From: Dermacentor variabilis
Lineage: Eukaryota > Arthropoda > Arachnida > Ixodida > Ixodidae
Assembly: GCF_050947875.1 (NCBI RefSeq)
Contig: NC_134569.1
Location: forward strand, 189,034,067-189,098,066
Direction of reading: 5' to 3'
DNA length: 64,000 nucleotides
In this document: piece after piece, positions 45,763 to 56,639 of the stretch
Position numbering within the stretch: position 1 is the first letter of the stretch
Layout of the letters: the number at the start of each line of letters is the position of its first letter
Program-made: the position numbers and the translations under genes
The notes under the pieces: generated by a model
The model's database searches: none
Told to the model about the DNA's origin: nothing
The model's input: the letters and a program-made list of their open reading frames with translations, nothing else

Positions 45763-46955
45763 TTAGGCCTTTATAGAGCGGGAAGGGGGGGGGGCGATTG
45801 CTTCCATCAGCCGAAGGAAGCAGTCTGTGATCCCCGGTCGCACGTTGACGGACATCCACCAGATCCAGGCAAGGTGCGAGCGCAGCGGAGATGGCGACGT
45901 TTTGTTACTGTTCCGAACGAGTCGGCGCTTCGCCTTCTGCCACTTGCTCACGATACTTTGCGTCTTGGCTCGTGTTACAGGGTCCACAAAGTTAACGCTG
46001 TGATTGACTGTGTGCCAGTCGAGGTTCAGTGGTGCTCCATCGGCGTCCGCAAGGGTTGGTATGCATTGAGATGCAGCCCATTCGTCGCTGTAGACTGTAG
46101 TGCCTGGTAGGATATTTTTGGCGATTAGGGGGCTGAGACTAGCCGCGTCTTTTGTGTCAACTTCGAACAGCCTCAGTTCCTTTGTCCGCACGCATAGCAT
46201 GCAGAAATCCAAGGGCCCCGGTCCGCTAAACTGCCGTAGGAGCGCCTGGGAGGAGCGTTATCACCAGCATGGAGGCGACCTCGGATCGATTTGCGTTTGC
46301 TCCTCATTAGGCACTCATCAATTTGAACAGCCTGGCTCACACCTTCCATAGGCAGCTGTTCTAGAAGTTGAGCCAGCACCACCTCCCTAACATAATTTAT
46401 CCAGTCGGTGCGGGTGCTATTGCTCATTTGAAATAATTCGGCACGAGGTTTTCGGTGATCCTGGAGGAGAACCCATTTGCCAAGGCGTACGTCAACCAGG
46501 TTTTTTTTTCTTCTTGAAAGTTTCACTTTGGGAAGTCTTAGTACATCAGTGGAAGCAAAACATGAGCGCCTGCCCTTGCTGCCCCTGCAGTGCATCGGAA
46601 CCCCGGAGCTGTGAAACCTGATTCGTGCAGTGGTTGCATTTGAAACTTGGTCTGGTACCTTTCTGCACCGGCGATTGTATGTGACGACTTGTCCCTCGCA
46701 TCCCGGCCCGCTGGGATTGAACCCTGCATTCTTGCAAACGCCTCAGTAGTCAGACATCGGTACACTGCCTTGACGGATTGCGGTCCCCTGACGTCGAACT
46801 GTCTGCGTCGGCAGCAGTCCGACTCCGCACAGAAAGGCCTCTTCCGCTGCAGGGTCCCTGAGGATGTGAGAAATCTCCAACACACTGCGCTTCATCCGTG
46901 GCGTTGTCATGGCGAAATCTACTGAGAACAGGAAATTCTTGCGGTGTTTATACAA
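45763..46955 (-). pseudogene. Merlin/IS1595-like (ISXO2-type) transposase
   Basis: Reading 46955 to 45763 on the minus strand: an N-terminal region MKRSVLEISHILRDPAAEEAF, zinc-ribbon-like remnants, then TDWINYVREVVLAQLLEQL, AVQIDECLMRSKRKSIRGRL and RRSYGSLADRGPWI. A frameshift near 46200 leads to MLCVRTKELRLFEVDTKD, then LIAKNILPGTTVYSDEWAAS, LDWHTVNHSVNFVDPVT and IVSKWQKAKRRL. The Asp in QIDE, the Asp in YSDEW and the VNHS...FVDP segment are the DDE hallmarks of the IS1595-type fold used by eukaryotic Merlin transposons. Stops and shifts in the N-terminal half make it dead. TIRs were not identified. Confidence 0.82.
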
Positions 46956-49076
46956 GCGCCCCTACGTGAATGCGGAGTAGGGCGACTCAGACACGAAGGC
47001 GCGGGCGGGTGGCGGTTCCGCGCAACGCCACAGAGTTTGACAGCTAAAGCTAACGTAGCTCTGTACTGTGTGACAGGCAGAGCTTGCCTTTTGCCAGCAA
47101 GACCGCTGTGAGCCGGCGGTCCGCAAACTCCAAACGTCGTGCGGCGAGTTGCCGTGTCGCTAACGGGGATGCGCCTTTAAAGGAAATGATTTAAAAAGCT
47201 ACGGAAACTTCTTTTCGTGAATGATGACGATGCATTGCATTGGGCCGCCTCATCCCTTTCAAGTGGGAGATCAACAGGTAATCCCGGTTCGGGCCAGAGA
47301 AATGAAAAAAGGAAATATAAAATCTTTTAGTGCGCCTCTGCCGGCACATCTGCTGTCGCCTTTCCGCCTTTTACGCAACGCGGCCGCCGCAGCACCTGCT
47401 CACGCCACCATTGATTGCTCTAGCCGCCTCTTAGTAGCCTTCACTGCACCTCTGCGGGGAGGCTCCCCGCCGCCGCGGAAGCAAAGCGCCACTGCAAGCG
47501 CATCACCGCAATCGTGCGTTGCGGCGGGGCCCCAGGCACAGGGTGCAAAGGATGCAAACCCGCGCACTCAACGTCGACGTCCGTGATGGACCCCTCCACC
47601 TCGTAATGGCATCGAAGGCAAACCGTGTCGACATCGGCGGTGAACTTGGCCTGCAACACTCGTGTTCGGAGCTCCCCACCGCGAGCCTCGCACAGAAACC
47701 CCATGACTCTAGGGTTGTAGATAGGCTCCCTGACGATATCTGCCTTGCTAGTTCTGTATACTGCGAGCGCAGTCTTCGTTCGAGTGGCCTCTCTCTCCAT
47801 GTTTCGGTCTCAGCCTTCCGCACCTGCTCCCGCACCCTCTGCCGTGTGCCGCGGCAGAGGGCAGTGAGTCGGACAGCCTTCTCCCTTTATCGCCCGCCCA
47901 GCCACCGAATTCTGGCAACCCATTTCGTTCCCACTGAGTGGAGGTGAACGTATTTGTATGCCTTCCGAGCCCATCGCCACTCTAGCATGCCACTGAGGCG
48001 CCTCTCGTATGCCAGCTTGGCAACCGCCTCCCTCGCCTCGAAAGACGACCATCCGAGATCTCCCTGCGCCGCCTCATTTGCTGCGAAGCCGTGCACTCCC
48101 AGTGCCGTACGGGCAGCTTCCCTTTGGCGGATCTCGAGAGCCTGCCGGGTCGTGGATGAGAGCCACACAACCGCATTTCGAAAAGTGAGGGTCTGGGCTG
48201 CTACACCTTTCCAGAGCTCCCTGGTGACCTCATATCGGCTGAAGGCCTGCCCACAAAGCCCTCGGCCCCGGGAAAGCACTACGCGCCGAGGCCTCATGCA
48301 CGCAACTCCACCTTGTATTCGCCTGCATAGTTATCCGCTGCCGCCACTGTCATTCCGAGGTACCTGTAGCTTTCCACCAACATGAGCGGCTTGCTCTGCA
48401 GCAGCAGATGCAATTCATGCTCCTCTACCTGGGGCGAGAAGCCTATGGCCACCGATTTTTTTGCACTGACGCTGAGCCCTAGCTCAGTGCCCAGCAGAGT
48501 CTGCAGCTCACCCTCGCTGCCGTCTAGTAGGACAATATCATCCGCGAAGAAAAGTGTAGGCAACCGTCGCACTCTCAGCATGCCCAGCTTTGAGTAGCTA
48601 AGGTCAAAGCCCAGTCCAGATTCTGACAGGCGTCTCTCCATCCCCGACACATGTAGCATGAAGAGGAGTGGCTACATTAGACAGCCCTGCCTCAGCCCTG
48701 CCTCAGCCTGATCCTGATTTGGCGGGTGGGCATGCTGCTCTACTGGACAAGTGCTCGGGTGTTTATATAGAGGCCCTGTAGCAGGCAGAACAGTTCGTCT
48801 GGTATATTGAGCACCCACAACAGCTGCCACAACCTGACTTGCTCTATGCTGCCGAATGCCTGTGAGATGTCCAGGAAGGCAAACAGAAGACGGCGGTCTT
48901 CCGTTACCACAATTTTAATTGCCTGAGTGATAACAAATAGATTATCCTCCTGGCAGCAGCCAGACATGAACCCATTGTGCAGCTCCCGCAGCACCAGCTC
49001 CTCAGCCCATCCGTGGAGTCTCGCTCTGATCACGTGGCCAAACAGCCTGTAGAGTGCGGAAGTCACGGTGACAGGT

Positions 49077-49889
49077 TTCAATTCAAGTGTCCTGCCCGAA
49101 TCAATCGAGGCCGGGTACATCAAGCTCCGTGTCAGACCGTATGTACCGAATCCCCTAAGATGTTTCAAATGCCAGCGTTTCGGCCACAGCTCGCAGAGCT
49201 GCCGGGGCCGCCAAACATGTGCGAAATGCAGTGCCCTTGAACACGCCACTGAAGCTTGTAAGAACTCTCTCCACTGTGTGAACTGTGACGGGGATCACGC
49301 CGCGTACTCGCGGTCGTGCCCCTCCTGGAAGAAGGAAAAAGAAATTGTAACCATAAAAGTAAAAGAGAATATATCGTTCAAAGAGGCACGAAGGCGGGTA
49401 GCAAACTCGCCAAGGAAAAGCTTTGCCGATGTGGCGCGTCAGGGGGCAGCGCCACAACGGCCTCCGGCGGCTGTCCGACCCACAAGCAGTGAGTCGGCAG
49501 TTACGCCATCTGCCCCCATGGTGGTCGCAGCTAGCGCTGCCCCACCACCCGAGCAGAAGGGACCATCAACCCCGAAGGTGGGCGCAGCCGAGGCTGCCCC
49601 AACCTCCCCGGCCTCTTCCAGCGCTAGCAACAGCCGGCGCAGCCAAATCCCTCAGGGAGCCCCATCGACCTCCGGGCTGGTGGGCACAGGGGTCTTGCCC
49701 CCCAAGGTGGGACCTTCACTGGTAACTTCTCGCTCACAAGAGCACGTGTCCGGCGCCTCACAAGAGGCAATGGACACTACACCTATCCCCACGGCGCGCC
49801 AAGCGCCTAAGGAGCGGCGAGGCTCCCTCGAACGCTCCAGAAAGGGCAGAACTCCCGTTACAGGGCCTCGAAAGAGCCCTGTAACCTAA
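49077..49889 (+). CDS. I-like LINE copy 2 ORF1, N-terminally truncated
   Basis: The frame is open from the element's 5' edge to the stop at 49887-49889. It shows SVLPESIEAGYIKLRVRPY, zinc knuckles CFKCQRFGHSSQSC (CX2CX4HX4C), CAKCSALEHATEAC (CX2CX4HX4C) and CVNCDGDHAAYSRSC (CX2CX3HX6C), a basic helix KEKEIVTIKVKENISFKE, and a Pro/Ala/Ser-rich tail ending in a basic RSRKGRTPVTGPRK. The RRM-like N-terminal half seen in copy 1 is missing. The role is binding of element RNA and single-stranded nucleic acid. Confidence 0.85.
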   Translation, partial: FNSSVLPESIEAGYIKLRVRPYVPNPLRCFKCQRFGHSSQSCRGRQTCAKCSALEHATEACKNSLHCVNCDGDHAAYSRSCPSWKKEKEIVTIKVKENISFKEARRRVANSPRKSFADVARQGAAPQRPPAAVRPTSSESAVTPSAPMVVAASAAPPPEQKGPSTPKVGAAEAAPTSPASSSASNSRRSQIPQGAPSTSGLVGTGVLPPKVGPSLVTSRSQEHVSGASQEAMDTTPIPTARQAPKERRGSLERSRKGRTPVTGPRKSPVT

Positions 49890-49935
49890 AGCATCACCTC
49901 CATTTCCATACACACAGCACATATTTACTTTCAAT

Positions 49936-52900
49936 ATGGATACACAAATTATTCAATGGAACGTCAGAGGTCTGCTTAGGAACCTTGATGACGTGCAAGA
50001 GCTCATTCAAAAACACAATCCAAAAGTGCTGTGTCTACAGGAAACACACTTAAAACCAAAACACACAAATTTTCTTCGACAGCACATAACTTTCCGCAAA
50101 GATCGCGATGATGCTATGGCATCATCTGGCGGTGTTGCCATTGTAATTCAAAAAAGCATAGCGTGTCAATGTTTACAGCTACGAACGGCCCTCGAAGCAG
50201 TAGCGGTTCGAGTTGTCCTACTGAACAAACTCATCACTATTTGTTCGATTTACGTACCCCCGCATTACCAACTAAACAAACATGAATTTCAGTCCTTGAT
50301 AGATCAATTGCCAGAACCTTATCTTGTTCTTGGCGATTTCAATGCACACAGCAGCTTGTGGGGAGACTCTCGTATTGATGCGCGAGGTCGTCTCGTTGAG
50401 CAGTTCCTTTTTTCTTCTGGAGCGTGCCTTCTCAATAAGAAAGAACCCACATATTACTCTCTTGCAAACAGAACCTTTTCGTCAATAGATCTTAGTATAG
50501 TCTCCGCGTCTATACTGCCCGAACTCGAATGGGAAGTTACGAGCAATCCTTACGGGAGCGATCACTTCCCCGTACTGCTAAGAACATCTAAAGAAAATGA
50601 ATTTCCTCCACAAGCTCCTAGGTGGAAGATACATACAGCCGACTGGGAGAAATTTCGAACTCTTACTAACATCTCGCTGGCTGATATGTCTTCTTTAGAA
50701 ATCGATGCAGCTGTGGCGTACTTTACAGCCTTCATCATAGATGCCGCAACTAAATGTATATCACAAGTAAATGGATTGGCAGGCAAACGGCGTGTCCCCT
50801 GGTGGAACGACGATTGTAGGATCGCTCGTAAGAAACAAAATAAAGCGTGGGGGTTGCTACGCGCCTCCCCCACTGCGGAGAATCTTATCAATTTTAAAAA
50901 AGCAAAATCCCAAGGCAGGCGAACCCGCCGACAGGCCAGAAGAGAGAGCTGGCAGAACTTTTTAACAGGTATCAACTCGTATACAGATGAGGCCAAGGTC
51001 TGGAACAGGGTTAGTAGAATAAGAGGGCGACAAACATACTCCCTCCCTTTAGTAAACACACAAGGCGAAACCCTGCAAGACCAGGCAGATTCACTTGGGG
51101 AGCACTTTGAGCGTGTGTCAAGCTCAATCAATTATTCCCAGTCCTTTCTTAAACGTAAAGAAATAATAGAACGTAAGCCAATCATACGAAAATCCAGGCA
51201 GAATGAACCGTATAACCGGCCTTTCGGTATTGCTGAGTTGAGAGCTGCCTTGAACACATGTAAAAGCACTGCACCGGGACCAGACAGAGTCATGTATGAC
51301 ATGATCAGACACCTACATACTGACGCACAAGTTACACTTCTTACACTATACAATACTATTTGGGCTTCGGGATACCTCCCATCCACATGGAAAGAAGCGA
51401 TTGTGGTTCCTGTCCTAAAGCAGGGAAAAGACCCTTCCTTGGCGGCTAGTTACCGTCCGATAGCTCTAACTAATTGTCTGTGTAAGCTTTTTGAAAAAAT
51501 GATAAATCGCAGACTTATACATTTCCTTGAGCTCAACAATATACTCGATCCTTATCAGTGTGGATTCCGAGACGGGCGGTCCACAACCGATCACCTTGTG
51601 CGCATGGAAGGAAATATCCGCGATGCCTTTATACATAAACAGTTTTTCCTATCGATATTCCTCGATATGGAGAAGGCATACGACACGGCATGGCGTTACG
51701 GGATCTTGCGAGACCTGTCGGAAATTGGCATCCGTGGAAATATGCTGAACACAATTGAAAGCTATTTGTCAAATCGTACCTTCCAAGTAAAAGTCGGCAA
51801 TGAACTCTCACGTCCCTTTAGGCAGGAAACTGGTGTACCCCAGGGAGGCGTGCTCAGCTGCACTCTCTTTATCGTCAAGATGAACACGCTACGTGCTTCA
51901 CTACCACCTGCCATTTTTTATTCCGTATACGTAGATGATATACAAATAGGCTTCAAATCCTGCAACCTCACAGTATGCGAAAGACAGGTACAGCAGGGCT
52001 TGAACAAGGTTTCCAAGTGGGCAGACGAAAACGGATTTAAGGTCAACCCCCACAAAAGTTCTTCTGTTCTCTTCACAAGAAAGAGAGGCCTGGTCCCAGA
52101 TCCTTGTGTAGAACTGGGCGGACACCAAATTCCTGTCAGCAAAGAACACAAATTCCTTGGTGTTATTCTTGACTCTAGGCTCACATTCATTCCTCACATA
52201 AAACATCTTAAAGAAAAATGTCTAAAAACAATGAACCTACTTAAAATCCTATCCCACACGACATGGGGTAGCGACAGGAAGTGCCTATTAAATCTTTACA
52301 GGAGCCTAGTTCGGTCGCGAATAGACTATGGAGCCGCAGTATATCACTCTGCCGCACCGAGCGCACTTAAGATGTTAGACCCCGTTCACCATCTGGGAAT
52401 CCGTCTGGCCACTGGCGCATTTAGAACAAGCCCTGTTGAAAGTTTGTATGTTGAGTCCGATGAGTGGTCACTCCATTTTCGGAGAACTTACATCAGCTTC
52501 AACTATTTTCTCAAAGTACGCTCTAATAAGGAACATCCGTGTTTCACAACCGTTAACGACTTGACATGTGAAACACTTTTTCATAACAGACCCTCTATGA
52601 GACTTCCTTTCTCACTGCGTGCAAGAGAACTTAGCACGGAAATGGATGTCCCAGTTCTCGAACAACGCCTAATGCCTCCAGCTAAGCTAGTACCGCCCTG
52701 GGAGTGGCAGCTGATAGTGTGACACATCCTTTGTAGAGGTCACTAAACATGCGCCAGAGACACATATCAAAATGCATTTCTTGGAGCTCCAGTACAAGTA
52801 CTCGTGCACAGAGTTTTACACAGACGCTTCTAAGTCGCATGCCGGGGTGTCCTACGCAGCCATTGGTCCGTCCTTCTCGGAATCTGGTGTACTGCACCCT

Positions 52901-53653
52901 GAAACAAGTATATTTACGGCTGAGGCCCATGCACTATTGTCGGCTGTGAAACATATCAGAAAATCAAATATTCAAAAAACAATTTTATTTACAGACTCCT
53001 TAAGTGTCGTTAAAGCCTTGAAGTCACACTGTAAACACAGAAACCCCGTAATAATCGAGCTCTATTCCATTCTCTGTAGAGCATACATGTCTAACCAGCA
53101 TGTCATTATATGCTGGGTGCCCGGGCATAGGGGCATTGAGGGTAACATTCTAGCAGACCAGATGGCCACATCAATTTCATCGTATACAGTCAGTCCTACT
53201 GCTTCGGTCCCTGTCACGGATCTGAAGCCTTTTTTAAGAAGGAAACTGCGAAACCACTGGCAACGTAAGTGGGACGCAGAAGTAAATAACAAACTGCACG
53301 TGATAAAGCCACAGTTAGGTTCTTGGCCCTCCGTAACAAAATCACGGCGAACAGATGTCCTATTCTGTCGCCTCAGAATAGGACACACATTTGGCACACA
53401 CAACTTCTTACTCACTGAAAATGATCCTCCAACCTGTGGTAGATGCGGAAAAAGGCTGACCGTCCTCCACGTCCTACTGGAGTGTCGGGAAGCCGAATCC
53501 GAAAGAAAAAAACATTTTCCCTTAGCATACCGCCACCACATCCCCCTTCATCCTGTTATGTTACTAGGTCCAGAACCACTCTTTGACACCAGCGCCGTCC
53601 TAGGTTTTTTGAAAGATGTTCTGTTGCATGTTATTAGCCCCACACGTTCGTAG
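49936..53653 (+). pseudogene. I-like LINE copy 2 ORF2, nearly intact (one frameshift)
   Basis: The ATG at 49936 gives 928 codons to a TGA at 52720, and the frame resumes after a 2-base deletion. Endonuclease (residues 1 to about 220): IIQWNVRGLLRN, VLCLQETHLK, YLVLGDFNAHSSLWG, NPYGSDHFPV. Linker: GKRRVPWWNDDCR. RT (about 440-750): CKSTAPGPDRVMYDMI, SYRPIALTNCLCKLFEK, FRDGRSTTDHLVR, motif A FLDMEKAYDTAW, ETGVPQGGVLSC, motif C FYSVYVDDIQIGF. RNase H after the shift: FYTDASKSHAGVSYAA, FTAEAHALL, LFTDSLSVVKAL, WVPGHRGIEGNILADQMA, with all four acidic residues present. C-terminal zinc motif: CGRCGKRLTVLHVLLEC. ORF2 starts 47 bases after the ORF1 stop. Confidence 0.92.
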
Positions 53654-55699
53654 TGCTTCCTCTCTCCAGAGGATGCCGCTGCGATAGTTAATTTGAATAG
53701 CACATGCCTCTAGGCCCTTGTGGTTCAAGGGCTCGGGTGAGGCAGTAGTGCTGTAACCAATTTAACATCTCGCATATTTTAAACAATGCATCATTCTTTT
53801 ACGATGGATTTTAATGTTCATAGTCATCGCCATAATATTATAGAACGTAGATTTTACGCACTTTACAGCGACTAATTTTAGGCCACTTTACAGCCAAGTC
53901 ACATCTTTCATAATACATCGTTAACGCTACCACTTGTCATGGCGCTCTTTGGCCAAACCTGGCCCTTGCGCCACAAAATAACACACATCATCACGGTGAC
54001 AGGTCTGTAACTGTCCAGCAGTGTCCTGTCAGACTACCGTTTCCAGGTCAGCTTAGCATGCATGCATCTCCAGGCCTATCGCACTGATCCAGGTGTCAGT
54101 ACGTCATTTTCCAGCAAGAGCGTCCGCGTCAGCTTCCCGGCCCGCTTCAGCAGCATGGAATACCATCTGGGCCTGCCGTCGACCACCCCGCCAGACACGC
54201 TATAGCCCAATCCAGCTCTCCCTGTGTGATGTGGTAACAAGGGGGCGGTGGAGAGGCAAGAGGCCCTGCAGGTTTCTCATTGCCAGGCTCATCGTGTCCA
54301 TTCATAGACTGCAGCTAAGCAGCCATGCGTTCTTCACACAAGCGGAGGCATTCTTCGGCTTCAAATACCTTCGCGGTAGTCGGCTCTCTGAGCTGGCTAC
54401 CGGAGTGGTCGTAGCTCGCCTCTTGTGCCTGTATATGCAGCCATAACTTTCTGCCAGAGTTGCGCCCGGCCTCATTTACGGTCTGCGGCAGCCTGCTGTT
54501 TACACAGCTCATTTTCGGTTGCACCATTGCTGCCGTGTTTTTCGCCACCAGCTGCACGGCCAAAGTTCAGACTCGGGCATCCACCTCGCCACGCTATAAA
54601 GCGAGCCGCTGCTGCTTGGAGCACTGCTTGCGGGCGGCCAAAGCATTGGCGACCTCCCTGTCCCACCAGGCCTTACGCCGCTGCTTCCCTTTGCCCCTAG
54701 CTTCCTGGCCTGCTCCACACTCACTTGAAAGCGCCTGCTTTACCCAGTGCTGGAAGTGTTGATACTCTCGCACCTCCATGTGCATTGCTTCCTTTTCGAG
54801 TAACGCCACCACTCTGCTTACAACCTCATCGGACAGGGTCCTAGAGCTCGCCACCGACAAACTAGACTCAGTCCTGGGTAATTAAGATCCAATAGAGGCA
54901 GATATGCCATGGTGGTCGCTGCCAAGACTTCTCTCCCCTTTTCCGTGAATGCTCATATGGGCAAGATGCGGGAGGAGGATGGGGCACATGAGACCATAAT
55001 CTATACGAGATGACATGGTGCATAGTCCCCATGTGATCCTTCCTGTACATTTTTCACTTGTGTTGACTACAGTCAGGTCCATTCTCTCCGTCCACCCGCG
55101 TTGTCAGTTGTCCCATCCAGGGCTTCAATGTGGGCATTAACATCTTCCATCACCACCAGCCTGCCTAGTTCAGCGATGCCCCTTTCCATGCAGGTTAGGG
55201 TCTCTACGTTTCTCTTGTGTACATCCTTGCCTGTCGAGAGGTACACCAGTCCAAGAGCCATTTCTACTCCCCCGATTAGCCCTTTTCGCTGGTCCCAGTA
55301 GGTCTCTTCCACTGTGCGTCTACCCTGCTGAGAAAGCAGAGGCCTCCATCCTTTCGATCTCCTTTGGCGCGGTTCGGACCGGTCCAGATGTACCCTTTGT
55401 TGCGTAGAGGTGCATCAGCGTCGCTCAGGTGGGTTTCTGCCGAGCAGGCCACTACAACAATCTCCCTCTGAAGAATATGATATAATTCTTCCTACTTTCC
55501 CTCCCCCTGCCACCCTTGCGTGTTGAGGTAGTAAAACCTCTCCTACCCCCTTGTATGCTTGTGCTGTCTCCGTCTGCGCACATGCCCCTTGCCCAGTGCC
55601 CTCCTAAAGCGGGGGGTGGCATTTACCACTGACGGTGGCTTCCCTGGGAGCCTCTCTACCCGTTTCTTCGGGGGGACTGTCCTTCCCCCTTCTGCATGA

Positions 55700-56433
55700 T
55701 GGCCTATCTATACGCAGTTATTAAGGTTCCCCGCCGCTGGGTGTGAATGCAGCTGACTCAGAAACTTGTGGTGCCTGGAAGGCCCTCGAAGGCATAGAAA
55801 ACCACAAATCCTGCGGCCTAGGCGCTGGCCCAGCTTCTCCGCCATGTCCGCATGATATGTCAGGCCTTTCTGACAACCAAGCAGCCATCTCGTGGTCACA
55901 AATTATACGCTGGGCCCAAACCACTTGCAGATTCGCCTTGCAACTGCATTCCGTTCCTCACAAGGATCGTTCAGGGGCTCCCTTGTCGCTGTATTTTCTG
56001 TGACAGCAGATATCGCGAAACAATGCCCCTGAGCTTCCTGTAGCCACTTGTTCAGCTGGGAGCGGAGCAGCGTCTCAGAGCTTCCTGTAGTAATGTTGCC
56101 ATTTGCTAACTGCACGGGGCCAGCGTGAACCACCACCATGGCTTCGGGTGCCTTCCATATGTCGTCAGACCCGTCTATGGCTGTGAACAGCTCCTGCAGA
56201 GTGCCGCTAACCTTTGCGCGGAGCACGAGGCGCACATTCGAGTCTGCCGCCCGCAGTGCTGCCCGCTTTAGTCTGGCTGCATTGCCGTCCTCGTATACGA
56301 AAGCACACTGGACCCCGTCGATCCGGTTCGACCGATTGCACCCCATTTTCTCCGCCATTGCGGTGCAACGCCGGGTTAACCGCAGAGCCTGTCTGCGCTT
56401 TCTGTTATGTCGGGCCTTGCTCTTTCTCGCCAA
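55700..56433 (-). pseudogene. LINE-B ORF1, SGNH/GDSL-esterase-like, active site lost
   Basis: It starts MARKSKARHNRKRRQALRL, a basic region. It then reads FVYEDGNAARLKRAALRAAD and MVVVHAGPVQLANGNI, then LLRSQLNKWLQEAQGHCFAI and ERNAVARRICKWFG. The spacing matches SGNH hydrolases, where the first block is normally GDSN(V/M)R and the second VHxGTND. Here both have decayed (EDGN and HAGPVQ), so the nucleophile Ser and the Asn-Asp are gone. ORF1-encoded esterases are known from CR1- and L2-type LINEs. After about 55900 the frame shifts and continues to about 55700. Confidence 0.6.
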
Positions 56434-56639
56434 GATCTCGTTCCTTTACAGCACCCTCTCTATGGTGCAAATCCTAATGGCCAGTCCCTGCACAGCTTGC
56501 GTCCCCGAGGAGTGCTCATCTCGCCCTCCAAGTCCCACCTGTGGGCTATTAGTCGCATCAGTCGCCGCCCTGGTTTAGGGTAGATGGCTCTTTGGCTCTT
56601 TCTTGGCCCCGATACTTTCCCGGAACGGCGCGGAAACTT

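Larger units (their letters stand above)
49077..53990 (+). mobile_element. I-like LINE copy 2, 5'-truncated, 14-bp TSD
   Basis: A perfect 14-bp duplication, TCACGGTGACAGGT (49063-49076 and 53991-54004), flanks the element. It begins inside ORF1 (ttcaattcaagtgtcctgcc) and ends with the family 3' end cttgcgccacaaaataacac plus a short acatca tail. Removing it restores the LINE-B RT motif SYRPVTVTS. It is the least damaged I-like copy: ORF1 is open from the truncation to its stop, and ORF2 has one frameshift. It is therefore probably the youngest large insertion here. Confidence 0.93.
47441..55540 (-). pseudogene. LINE-B ORF2: endonuclease and reverse transcriptase
   Basis: The endonuclease shows ETHLSDADAPLRNKGYIWTG, LGLVYLSTGKDVHKRN, VVMEDVNAHIEALDG and RSLGSDHHG. 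The linker has KAWWDREVANALAARKQ. The RT starts DSYRP at the left edge of I-like copy 2 and continues as VTVTSALYRLFGHVIRARL on the other side. It then has HNGFMSGCCQEDNLFVI, motif A FAFLDISQAFGSIEQ, a degraded motif B, motif C LFFADDIVLLDGSEG, VESYRYLGMTV and RIRWLGGR. The C-terminus has MGFLCEARGGELRTRVLQA and CLRCHYEVEGSI. It is broken by several frameshifts and by the 4.9-kb insertion. Confidence 0.82.
47211..56630 (-). mobile_element. LINE-B: EEP+RT retrotransposon, split by I-like copy 2
   Basis: A minus-strand LINE runs from about 56630 to about 47211. CGGAAACTT occurs at both outer flanks (47202-47210 and 56631-56639), a plausible 9-bp TSD. Leaving out the inserted I element it is about 4.5 kb. 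The order is 5' UTR, ORF1 with a degenerate SGNH-like domain, ORF2 with endonuclease and RT, and a 3' tail with catcgtcatcattc. It shares the EARxGxLRTR C-terminal motif with LINE-C. The sequence is more GC-rich than the rest of the window. All ORFs are broken. Confidence 0.78.

Noticed and set aside
45316..46110. 264-codon open frame on the plus strand
   Set aside because: It lies antisense to the Merlin-type transposase, whose motifs are clear on the minus strand. The plus frame has no family features.
45100..47173. Terminal inverted repeats for the Merlin-type element
   Set aside because: The region near 47150-47173 looked like a possible end, but no matching inverted sequence was found on the other side.
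50562..51131. 189-codon minus frame, with a matching plus frame at 20211-20789
   Set aside because: Both are antisense shadows of I-like ORF2. The same shadow appears in both copies because the copies are homologous.
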